This document shows positions 28,979-36,151 of a stretch of 64,000 bases of DNA, one piece after another. The position numbers and the translations under genes were made by a program. The notes beneath the pieces were generated by a model. It ran no database searches. It was not told the origin of the DNA and saw only the letters and a list, made by a program, of their open reading frames with translations. The DNA comes from Bartonella sp. HY328. Its GTDB lineage: Bacteria; Pseudomonadota; Alphaproteobacteria; Rhizobiales; Rhizobiaceae. Positions within the stretch are counted from its first letter, which is position 1; each line of letters starts with the position of its first letter. The DNA is taken from positions 2,100,501 through 2,164,500 of the forward strand of contig NZ_CP104883.1 in assembly GCF_025449335.1 (NCBI RefSeq). The letters run 5' to 3'.

Positions 28979-30261
28979 AAACACATGTTTTAAAGAATGC
29001 ACATATCGTCGATCCATCTCAAAATATTGATGAAACTGGCACAATTATTATCGAAGATGGTAAAATTTCTGCCATAGGCAAAAGCATACAAAATCAAGGC
29101 GCACCTGAAGGCGCTGAAATCCACGACCTCGATGGAAAAACAGTTACTCCAGGCTTGGTCGACACGCGAGTTTTTGTCGGTGAGCCTGGGCAAGAATATC
29201 GTGAAACCATTCGCTCGGCAAGCCTTGCTGCCGCCTCTGGTGGGGTTACTTCTTTTTTCATGATGCCCGACACAACACCGGTTATTGATGATGTGTCTTT
29301 GGTTGACTTTATTTTAAAAACCGCGCGAGACAATGAATTGGTGCGCGTTTTCCCTACCGGCTCGATCACCAAGGGTATGGAAGGCACAGAAATGGCCGAG
29401 ATTGGGCTATTAAAAGCAGCGGGAGCTGTTGCCTTTACCGAAGGTAAGAAAACAATTGCCAATGCCAATATTTTACGCCGCGCCATGACTTATGCACGTG
29501 ATTTTGATGTGCCAATTATTCATGAAACGCAAGATCGCGATTTAACTGGTTCTGGCGTTATGAACTCAGGAATTCTTGCAAGCTGGCTTGGTCTTTCAGG
29601 CATTGTCCGCGAAGCAGAACTCATTGCATTGGAACGAGATTTACGCCTCGCCCAATTGACCAAAGCGCGCTATCATGCAGCACAAATTTCCTGTGCCATG
29701 TCTGCCGATGCAATTAAACTTGCAAAAACTCGTTGCACTACTATTTCGGCCGGTATTTCAATCAACCACCTATGCCTTAATGAAAATGACATTGGTGAAT
29801 ATCGCACTTTCTTCCGTCTTTCACCACCACTACGACATGAAGAAGACCGTTTGGCTATGGTTGAAGCACTGCGCGATGGTGTTATAGATATTATTGTATC
29901 TTCCCATGATCCGCAGGATGCTGATACTAAAAGATTGCCGTTTTCCGATGCTGAACCAGGGGCAATTGGTTTAGAAACCTTACTTGCCGCAGCCCTAAGA
30001 CTTTATCATGATGGGTCCGTACCGCTGATGCGTTTGATTGATGCCTTATCAACCAAACCTGCACAGTTGTTTGGCCTTGATGTTGGCACATTAAAGACAG
30101 GTGCAAAAGCTGATCTTGCGATTATCGATCTTGAGGAACCATGGGTGGTGAAGTTGGATGAATTGCATTCACGATCCAAAAACACGCCTTTTGAAAATGC
30201 TCGTTTTCAGGGGCGAGTTCTTAAAACCATGGTTGGGGGACGATTTGTTTTCGAACGCTGA
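28975..30261 (+). CDS. pyrC: Dihydroorotase-like protein lacking the metal-binding residues (pyrC homologue)
   Basis: A 428-residue amidohydrolase-fold protein, usually labelled dihydroorotase. The family's zinc-binding DxHxH after PGLVD is replaced by DTRVF, and the later catalytic DHAPH region reads SHDPQ, so the histidines and aspartate needed for catalysis are missing. Pseudomonas has a similar inactive partner (PyrC') that holds ATCase together, and I infer the same role here. Active dihydroorotase must then be encoded elsewhere. It is coupled to pyrB by an ATGA overlap and followed by a strong terminator. The fold is certain; the lack of activity is inferred from missing residues. Confidence 0.9.
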   Translation: MKTHVLKNAHIVDPSQNIDETGTIIIEDGKISAIGKSIQNQGAPEGAEIHDLDGKTVTPGLVDTRVFVGEPGQEYRETIRSASLAAASGGVTSFFMMPDTTPVIDDVSLVDFILKTARDNELVRVFPTGSITKGMEGTEMAEIGLLKAAGAVAFTEGKKTIANANILRRAMTYARDFDVPIIHETQDRDLTGSGVMNSGILASWLGLSGIVREAELIALERDLRLAQLTKARYHAAQISCAMSADAIKLAKTRCTTISAGISINHLCLNENDIGEYRTFFRLSPPLRHEEDRLAMVEALRDGVIDIIVSSHDPQDADTKRLPFSDAEPGAIGLETLLAAALRLYHDGSVPLMRLIDALSTKPAQLFGLDVGTLKTGAKADLAIIDLEEPWVVKLDELHSRSKNTPFENARFQGRVLKTMVGGRFVFER

Positions 30262-30282
30262 TTGATACGATTCAAGCAGAAT

Positions 30283-30322
30283 AAAATAGGCATGAATGAA
30301 ACCATTCATGCCTATTTTTATA
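30283..30322 (+). terminator. Terminator between pyrC and the Kazal gene, bidirectional
   Basis: Perfect 16-bp arms (30283-30298 and 30303-30318) with a four-base loop and T-runs on both strands. It lies 21 bases after the pyrC stop and 51 bases below the Kazal gene stop. Confidence 0.9.
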
Positions 30323-30369
30323 AGTTTTTTTTGATTTTGGCTATTGCAATAAAAATTTAATTAAAAAAC

Positions 30370-30792
30370 TTAGTTTGCTGGGCAAGGCCCGTTTGCCTTT
30401 ACCACAAAATCTTGTGCTTCAGCCATACAACGATTGCCAAAGGTTTCTGCCTTGCCATCTTTCACACCGCAAACTGGTTTATATTCGCGGGTACAGGCAA
30501 ATTTTAAAGGCCGCTGTTCTGAGCTACTATTTTCAAGAGGCTTTGGAGTTGAATCCGCAGGAACTTGATCTTGCGGCTTACAGGTGCCTTCTTTAATAAT
30601 TTTAAACTCGGCAGCTTCCGCCATACAACGGTTAGAAAAGTCCTTTTGCTCACCATTTTTTTCACCACAAACGGGCAAATAATTTAATGGGCAAGGCTTA
30701 GCACTGGTATCGCTTTCTTCTTTAGAAGAATTACAAGCTGATAACACCCCAATGGTGGCAAAAACTATTGTAACAAGTGAAATTATACGCAT
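30370..30792 (-). CDS. Lipoprotein with two Kazal-like domains
   Basis: A 140-residue protein with a lipoprotein signal (lipobox LSAC). Two tandem repeats of about 45 residues follow a Kazal-type spacing: C-P-x-x-Y-x-P-V-C-G ... N-R-C-M-A-E-A ... C, then C-x-x-x-Y-K-P-V-C-G ... N-R-C-M-A-E-A ... C. Kazal domains inhibit serine proteases; the bacterial role is not well studied. AAGGAG lies seven bases before the ATG at 30792, which decides the start over 30819. The cold-shock gene is divergent. Confidence 0.86.
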   Translation of the reverse strand: MRIISLVTIVFATIGVLSACNSSKEESDTSAKPCPLNYLPVCGEKNGEQKDFSNRCMAEAAEFKIIKEGTCKPQDQVPADSTPKPLENSSSEQRPLKFACTREYKPVCGVKDGKAETFGNRCMAEAQDFVVKANGPCPAN

Positions 30793-31110
30793 GAGTCGCT
30801 CCTTGATTAGAACCAACATAAAACTAGGTAAATGAATATCCTATGAATACCAGAAAAGACTTGCCAAATGCTTTGTAATATCGCAATCTCTTTTTTGTTC
30901 GGGGCAATTTACGGACATAGAAAGATAGTAATGAGGCATTTTAGGCCAAAAGCGCTTAATCTGTCATGGTTTTATGGAAACCCGTTATAATATCTCTTTC
31001 CATATTACAAAAACTGCCTTTGAACGCTGCTTGACTTTTCAGCAGTCAGGCGGTCTAGTTATAAAGCTTTTTAATAAAAGCCAGATATTATACAAAGGAA
31101 ATTGAGAATT
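30793..31110. other. Divergent promoter interval for the Kazal and cold-shock genes
   Basis: About 318 bases. TTGACT (31031-31036) and CTAGTT (31055-31060) are a possible sigma-70 promoter for the cold-shock gene, with an 18-base spacer and a 5' leader of about 45 bases. No gene is seen. Confidence 0.4.
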
Positions 31111-31326
31111 ATGGCTCAGACGGGTGAAGTTAAGTTTTTTAATAATGAAAAAGGTTTTGGATTTATTAAGCCAGATGACGGCGGTCCAGATATTTTTGTT
31201 CATATTTCAGCGGTTCAAGATTCAGGTCTGCCCGGCTTGAACGACGCACAGAAAGTGTCATATGACACTGAACCTGATCGTCGCGGCAAAGGCCCTAAGG
31301 CCGTAAATATTTCTGTTACCGGTTAA
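31111..31326 (+). CDS. cspA: Cold-shock protein (CspA family)
   Basis: A 71-residue single cold-shock domain: GEVKFFNNEKGFGFI holds RNP1, DIFVHISAV holds RNP2. The family binds single-stranded nucleic acid as an RNA chaperone. The ATG at 31111 has AAGGA and GAG upstream; an earlier in-frame start at 31102 is disfavoured. It is monocistronic, with its own terminator. Whether it is cold induced cannot be told, but the leader is long enough for a structured element. Confidence 0.93.
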   Translation: MAQTGEVKFFNNEKGFGFIKPDDGGPDIFVHISAVQDSGLPGLNDAQKVSYDTEPDRRGKGPKAVNISVTG

Positions 31327-31348
31327 TTTTATAGCCATAATCGAATAC

Positions 31349-31382
31349 AAACCCGGTTTCCCTTTTGGTTGCCGGGTTTTTC
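31349..31382 (+). terminator. Rho-independent terminator of the cold-shock gene
   Basis: AAACCCGG (31349-31356) pairs with CCGGGTTT (31372-31379) and runs into T, 23 bases after the stop. Confidence 0.88.
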
Positions 31383-31768
31383 ATTATTTTTAAATCTATA
31401 GTCTATTTCGTTTTTCGCAATATATATGGCCCACCATCGCATACTTAAAAACCAAACAACTTTGTTTTTGCATCAAAATATTTAGCATTGAAACATTATG
31501 TGACACTTTGCGACAAATCTGAAGTTTACAAAAAAATAACCATTAAATACAATAAATTAAGCTACTTACTGCAAAGAAAAAAATCCATTTATCTATTATA
31601 CCCCAACATTGTTAGTAAATTGTTCATAATCCATTCAGATGCCATCATCAATAATTGCACATGAAAGCGTTTCCAGACAAACCTTGGTTAGGTCTTAAAC
31701 TCCAAACCAATTAAAACTGGAAATGACCTCATTATTAAGGTCAATGATTCCAGATAATGGAGTGTATT
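31383..31768. promoter_or_regulatory. Long 5' region of the BA14K gene with a stem-loop before the ribosome site
   Basis: About 386 bases without a gene. Close to the start codon, CTGGAA (31717-31722) pairs with TTCCAG (31748-31753) and GACCT (31725-31729) with AGGTC (31738-31742), forming a nested hairpin that ends just before the GGAG at 31759-31762. Copies of TTCCAG (31671-31676) and AGGTC (31690-31694) upstream could compete for the same strand. Confidence 0.45.
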
Positions 31769-32269
31769 ATGAATAAATTTTTTAAAATTGCTATTTTATC
31801 CTTTGCAGCTATCGCGTCGGCTTCAGCCCCAATGTCGCAAGCCTTTGCTCGTGGTCCTTATGGACCTGGTCCCGGCCCTTATTACGGCGGTGATGGCTAT
31901 TATGCACCGCCGCCACCTCCTCCACCTTATCGCCATCACTCTAAGCGCCGTGACCATAGCGATGCCATTGCCGCAGGTGTTATTGGTTTGGCTGCTGGCG
32001 CAATTATCGGCGGAGCTTTATCGCAACCAGCGCGACCAAATGTGGTTTATCAAGCACCACCTCCACCGCCAGCTTATTATCCAGCGCAGCCGCAGCCAGT
32101 TTATCAACAGCCGCGCCCGGTTTATCAGCCACAGCCTGTTTATCGAGGATTAGATCCATGGACGCCCGGTTGGTATGATTATTGTTCAAGAAAATACCGT
32201 ACATTTAATTCACAAACAGGTACTTTCCGTGGTTATGATGGCCGAGATCATTTCTGCAATGTGCCTTAA
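31769..32269 (+). CDS. BA14K-family protein, signal peptide, Pro-rich
   Basis: A 166-residue exported protein. The signal peptide ends near AFA (about residue 27). A Gly/Pro/Tyr-rich part, a glycine-rich hydrophobic stretch (about residues 67-87) and a Pro-Gln-Tyr repeat region follow. The last about 40 residues, from DPWTPGWYDYC, carry the BA14K signature with Trp/Tyr and Cys residues, named after the immunoreactive Brucella 14-kDa protein. The ATG at 31769 with GGAG upstream is preferred over 31757. It is probably located in the envelope. Confidence 0.87.
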   Translation: MNKFFKIAILSFAAIASASAPMSQAFARGPYGPGPGPYYGGDGYYAPPPPPPPYRHHSKRRDHSDAIAAGVIGLAAGAIIGGALSQPARPNVVYQAPPPPPAYYPAQPQPVYQQPRPVYQPQPVYRGLDPWTPGWYDYCSRKYRTFNSQTGTFRGYDGRDHFCNVP

Positions 32270-32361
32270 GCATTTTATCAAATGACCTCATTTTAGCTTG
32301 CCTCGATAATAACAATATGAGGCGAGATACTATTTGAATAACTTAATTTTTTTAAAATTAT

Positions 32362-32390
32362 AACGCTGCACCCCCTGCAGCGTTTTTTTA
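32362..32390 (+). terminator. Rho-independent terminator of the BA14K gene
   Basis: AACGCTGCA (32362-32370) and TGCAGCGTT (32376-32384) with a CCCCC loop, followed by seven T. Confidence 0.92.
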
Positions 32391-32476
32391 TTTTACTATA
32401 AAAGAAAACGAAAATTGTAATCTAAACCACTAAATATCGCAAAATAGGTGACGCTACAGATTAAATGAAAATCTCA

Positions 32477-32504
32477 TTGCATAATTTTAATTTTGCGGTT
32501 AAAT
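32477..32504 (+). promoter_or_regulatory. Predicted trp promoter, consistent with leaderless transcription of trpL
   Basis: TTGCAT (32477-32482) and TTAAAT (32499-32504) are separated by 16 bases. The -10 box ends eight bases before the A of the trpL ATG at 32513, placing the probable transcription start on or next to that A. Confidence 0.5.
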
Positions 32505-32512
32505 AGATTTCC

Positions 32513-32572
32513 ATGAAAACATGTCAAAAACAAACACGCATTTTTAATATTTGGTGGTGGGCCTGCTTATAG
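32513..32572 (+). CDS. trpL: trp leader peptide, 19 residues with three tandem Trp codons
   Basis: An ATG opens a 19-codon frame reading MKTCQKQTRIFNI, then WWW (three TGG codons, 32552-32560), then ACL and TAG at 32570-32572. Ribosome stalling on the Trp codons when charged tRNA-Trp is scarce selects the antiterminator and lets trpE(G) be transcribed. In Sinorhizobium the homologous leader is a 14-residue peptide, also with three Trp codons. No ribosome site precedes it, consistent with leaderless translation. Confidence 0.9.
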   Translation: MKTCQKQTRIFNIWWWACL

Positions 32573-32638
32573 CGGTCGTTTTTCGCATGTGCATTTTTTA
32601 GGTGCGAGGCCGCAACGGATAACCGAGCGGCCTTTTTA
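32572..32638 (+). promoter_or_regulatory. trp attenuator: antiterminator and terminator hairpins
   Basis: The terminator stem pairs AGGCCGC (32607-32613) with GCGGCCT (32627-32633), with an inner CGG/CCG pairing, followed by five T. Alternatively GGCCGC (32608-32613) can pair with GCGGTC (32572-32577, one G-U), an antiterminator starting at the leader stop codon. The two structures share bases and exclude each other. Confidence 0.88.
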
Positions 32639-32683
32639 ATTTTCCGTTTGGTCTATTCTTGTGACACAACGGGAGAATGTCCA

Positions 32684-34873
32684 ATGATGAAGGACGGATT
32701 AATTTTGGAAAATACATCTTTTAAATATACCACAGATGGTGGCATAGATATTACGCGTCATCGTGATTTTATCGCCTATGAAGGTGCAACCGATAAAATG
32801 GTTGATGCTCTTGATAGCCGTCTTGGTGCTTTATTTTCTTCAAACTATGAATATCCAGGGCGTTACACGCGTTGGGACACTGGCATTATTGATCCGCCAT
32901 TAAGCGTCACATCATCAGGACGTAATTTATCAATTGCGGCACTCAATAGCCGCGGTGTTATTATCTTGGCAATGATCCGACCTAATATTGAAGCACTGAG
33001 CGATATTGAAATCACATCAATAAGTGCGGAAAAGCTAAGCCTATATATAAAACAACCAACACGGCGCTATACGGAAGAAGAACGGTCAAGACAACCTTCG
33101 GTATTTACGGTTTTGCGTGAAATTGTTAAAATTTTTCATTCTGATGCCGATGAAAATTTGGGCTTATTTGGTGCATTTGGTTATGACCTGGCATTTCAAT
33201 TCGAGGCTATTGATTTCAAGATAGAGCGTGAGAAAGATCAACGCGATCTTGTGCTTTATTTGCCTGATAGTATTTTAATTGTTGATCACCATGCCGCAAA
33301 AGCTTGGATTGATCGCTATGATTTTTCTACGTCCTCCCTTTCCACACGTGGCGTTGAAAATGATAGCCAAGGCCAAGATTTTAAAGTTTCCACAACTACT
33401 CCACCGCGCAGCGACCATAATCGCGGTGCTTATGCTGATCTTGTGCGTGAAGCAAAGAAAAGTTTTGCCTGTGGTGATTTATTTGAAGTTGTGCCAGGAC
33501 AAACGTTTTATGAGCCTTGCAAGGATTCGCCATCTGCAATTTCACGACGCTTAAAAAAGACCAATCCTTCCCCCTATTCATTCTTCATCAATTTAGGTGA
33601 GCAAGAATACCTTGTTGGTGCTTCGCCTGAAATGTTTGTACGGGTGAATGCTCGCCGCGTTGAGACCTGCCCTATATCAGGCACTATCAAACGCGGAGAA
33701 GATGCAATTGCCGATTCAGAACAAATATTAAAACTACTCAATTCTAAAAAAGATGAGTCAGAGCTTACCATGTGTTCTGATGTGGATCGCAATGATAAAA
33801 GCCGCGTTTGCGAGCCGGGTTCCGTTCGGGTTATTGGCCGCCGTCAGATAGAGATGTATTCACGCCTTATCCATACGGTTGACCATATTGAAGGGCGTTT
33901 GCGCGATGATATGGACGCCTTTGACGCTTTTCTTTCTCATGCATGGGCAGTGACAGTAACAGGCGCGCCGAAATTATGGGCTATGCGTTTTATTGAAGAA
34001 CATGAAATGAGTTCGCGCGTTTGGTATGGCGGCGCCATTGGCATGGTGCATTTTAATGGTAACATGAATACTGGCCTTACCCTACGCACGGTGCGGATTA
34101 AGGATGGCATTGCCGCAGTTCGCGCTGGCGCAACTTTGCTTTTTGATTCCAATCCTGAAGAAGAAGAAGCAGAAACAGAGCTTAAAGCTTCGGCAATGAT
34201 AGCAGCTATTCGCGGTGCAACCCAAAGCCATAATGATAATATTGCCCATCGTGCCCAAAAAATCGGTGAAGGTGTTTCGGTTTTACTGGTCGATCACGAA
34301 GATTCATTTGTGCATACGCTTGCTAATTATTTTCGCCAAACGGGCGCCCATGTCACAACATTGCGTAGCCCAATTAGCAGTGAAATGCTTGAAGAACTAT
34401 CTCCAGATCTTGTGGTTTTATCACCTGGCCCTGGTAATCCAAAAGATTTCGATTGCGCTGCAACAATTCGCCGTGCACGCAACCGTAATTTGCCAATTTT
34501 TGGTGTTTGCCTTGGGCTACAAGCGATTACTGAAGCCTATGGCGGCAGCTTGAAGCAATTGCCCATACCCGTTCATGGTAAACCATCGCGCATTAAAACT
34601 CTTGAGGCAGGAACTGTTTTTGCTGGCCTTCCGGAAGAAATTACCATTGGTCGCTATCATTCGCTATATGCAGATAAAGCCACGTTACCAAACGACTTTA
34701 TAATCACAGCAGAAACAAATGATGGGATTATCATGGGAATTGAGCATAAAAGCGAACCCATCGCTGCAGTACAATTTCACCCTGAATCAATTATGTCGCT
34801 TGGGGGGGATGCAGGTTTGCGGATGATTGAAAACGTCATTGCCCAACTTCCTAAAAAACGCGAAATTTTATAA
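32684..34873 (+). CDS. trpEG: Anthranilate synthase, TrpE-TrpG fusion
   Basis: A 729-residue fusion, the form typical of Hyphomicrobiales. The TrpE part (about residues 1-510) contains PSPYSFFINLGEQ, VGASPEMFVR, SGTIKRGED and DRNDKSRVC. The TrpG part (about 530-725) has VLVDHEDSFVHTLANYFRQ, the nucleophile in FGVCLGLQ, and HPESI with the catalytic histidine. It makes anthranilate from chorismate and glutamine. GGGAG precedes the ATG at 32684 by eight bases, deciding the start over 32648. Expression is controlled by the trpL attenuator just upstream. Confidence 0.97.
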   Translation: MMKDGLILENTSFKYTTDGGIDITRHRDFIAYEGATDKMVDALDSRLGALFSSNYEYPGRYTRWDTGIIDPPLSVTSSGRNLSIAALNSRGVIILAMIRPNIEALSDIEITSISAEKLSLYIKQPTRRYTEEERSRQPSVFTVLREIVKIFHSDADENLGLFGAFGYDLAFQFEAIDFKIEREKDQRDLVLYLPDSILIVDHHAAKAWIDRYDFSTSSLSTRGVENDSQGQDFKVSTTTPPRSDHNRGAYADLVREAKKSFACGDLFEVVPGQTFYEPCKDSPSAISRRLKKTNPSPYSFFINLGEQEYLVGASPEMFVRVNARRVETCPISGTIKRGEDAIADSEQILKLLNSKKDESELTMCSDVDRNDKSRVCEPGSVRVIGRRQIEMYSRLIHTVDHIEGRLRDDMDAFDAFLSHAWAVTVTGAPKLWAMRFIEEHEMSSRVWYGGAIGMVHFNGNMNTGLTLRTVRIKDGIAAVRAGATLLFDSNPEEEEAETELKASAMIAAIRGATQSHNDNIAHRAQKIGEGVSVLLVDHEDSFVHTLANYFRQTGAHVTTLRSPISSEMLEELSPDLVVLSPGPGNPKDFDCAATIRRARNRNLPIFGVCLGLQAITEAYGGSLKQLPIPVHGKPSRIKTLEAGTVFAGLPEEITIGRYHSLYADKATLPNDFIITAETNDGIIMGIEHKSEPIAAVQFHPESIMSLGGDAGLRMIENVIAQLPKKREIL

Positions 34874-34931
34874 CGGCATATGAAGAAATAGCTAAAATGA
34901 ATTTTAGCTAAAATAATAGAAAACACTCAAA

Positions 34932-34971
34932 TAAAAGCTATTTTACATTGTCTTATGTAAAATAGCTTTTA
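34932..34971 (+). terminator. Terminator after trpE(G)
   Basis: Perfect 16-bp inverted repeat (34932-34947 and 34956-34971) with an eight-base loop and T-rich end, 58 bases after the stop. Confidence 0.85.
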
Positions 34972-35088
34972 TTGATATGACCCAAGCTTTAAACAAATAG
35001 AGAGTGGTTAGATACCATTTTAAAATTTGGTAATAAACGGGTGATATTGGATTGAACAAATTTTTTATAAAAGCAGGATGCAATTTAA

Positions 35089-36000
35089 ATGGCTGGCAAT
35101 ATGAAACTTATTAATCGGATGGCTATTATGTCCATCCCTGTATCTCTTGCTGTATTAGGGCTTAAATATCTTGCTTATTATGTAACGGGATCGGTCGCCC
35201 TTTATTCCGACGCCATTGAATCTATCGTTAATGTTATTGCAGCACTCGTCGCTTGGTTTGCTATCCGCATCAGCCATAAGCCAGCAGATCACAATCATCC
35301 ATTTGGGCACCATAAGGCCGAATATTTTTCTGCAGTGCTTGAAGGTGTTTTAATTATTATCGCCGCATTATTGATTATCAACGAAGCTTGGGGAGCACTC
35401 AAAGAACCGCCAGCCATTGAAACTCCCACCTTAGGTCTTGCTATTAATTTTGTTGCCAGTGTTGTCAATTGCGTATGGGCGGTATTATTGATACGTGTTG
35501 GTAACCGCCTACGCTCGCCAGCACTTCTTGCTGATGGACACCATTTAATGACCGATGTTTACACATCTGTTGGTGTTTTAATTGGTCTTTTAGCAGCGAT
35601 TATTACAGGTTGGCATATTCTCGATCCGTTATTGGCCATTATTGTTGCAGTAAATATTCTTTGGCAAGGTTGGAAAGTTATCAATAATTCGGTACAAGGA
35701 TTAATGGATGTTGGTGTGGAGCTTGAAGAAACCATGCGCATACGCGACATTGTATCAGCCAATGCCGATGGTGCAATTGAAGCTCATGATTTACGCACGC
35801 GCCTTGCTGGCCAATTAACATTTATCGAGTTTCATTTGGTTGTACCTGCTGCCATGACTGTAGGAGAATCTCACAAAATTTGTGATCGTATTGAAGATGC
35901 TTTACATCGTGAAATTCAAAACAGTAAAGTTGTCATCCATGTTGAGCCAGAGGAAGAAGCAAAACTTCCCCCCGGCACAACGGCAGTACCATTTGCATGA
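35089..36000 (+). CDS. Cation diffusion facilitator transporter
   Basis: A 303-residue CDF transporter with about six membrane spans and a C-terminal cytoplasmic domain. ALYSDAIES and GHHLMTDVYTS hold the paired metal-binding residues of spans II and V (D-x-x-x-S/E and H-x-x-x-D), and a histidine-rich loop (HKPADHNHPFGHHK) lies between spans II and III. The family exports divalent metals such as Zn, Fe or Mn in exchange for protons; the metal is not resolvable. AGGA precedes the ATG. The stop codon lies in the first of two tandem 20-base repeats. Confidence 0.92.
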   Translation: MAGNMKLINRMAIMSIPVSLAVLGLKYLAYYVTGSVALYSDAIESIVNVIAALVAWFAIRISHKPADHNHPFGHHKAEYFSAVLEGVLIIIAALLIINEAWGALKEPPAIETPTLGLAINFVASVVNCVWAVLLIRVGNRLRSPALLADGHHLMTDVYTSVGVLIGLLAAIITGWHILDPLLAIIVAVNILWQGWKVINNSVQGLMDVGVELEETMRIRDIVSANADGAIEAHDLRTRLAGQLTFIEFHLVVPAAMTVGESHKICDRIEDALHREIQNSKVVIHVEPEEEAKLPPGTTAVPFA

Positions 36001-36030
36001 TTACAGCCAATTTTGCATGATTAAAGCCAA
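35991..36030. repeat. Tandem 20-base duplication over the CDF stop codon
   Basis: 35991-36010 and 36011-36030 are identical in 18 of 20 positions, and the first copy contains the stop codon (35998-36000). It looks like a recent replication-slippage or duplication event. Confidence 0.8.
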
Positions 36031-36151
36031 GCTCAATCACGACAAGAATTGAAATCGCATTTTTTAATGATTATTCTTGGCTTATTAACTATTGTATTGG
36101 ACAATTGTTCTAATACATATAGAACAGACTTTTAAATTAACGGAGCTATTT

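Noticed and set aside
36001..36151. GlmS ribozyme-like leader
   Set aside because: The interval is only about 150 bases and shows no recognisable ribozyme core; this class is mainly Gram-positive.
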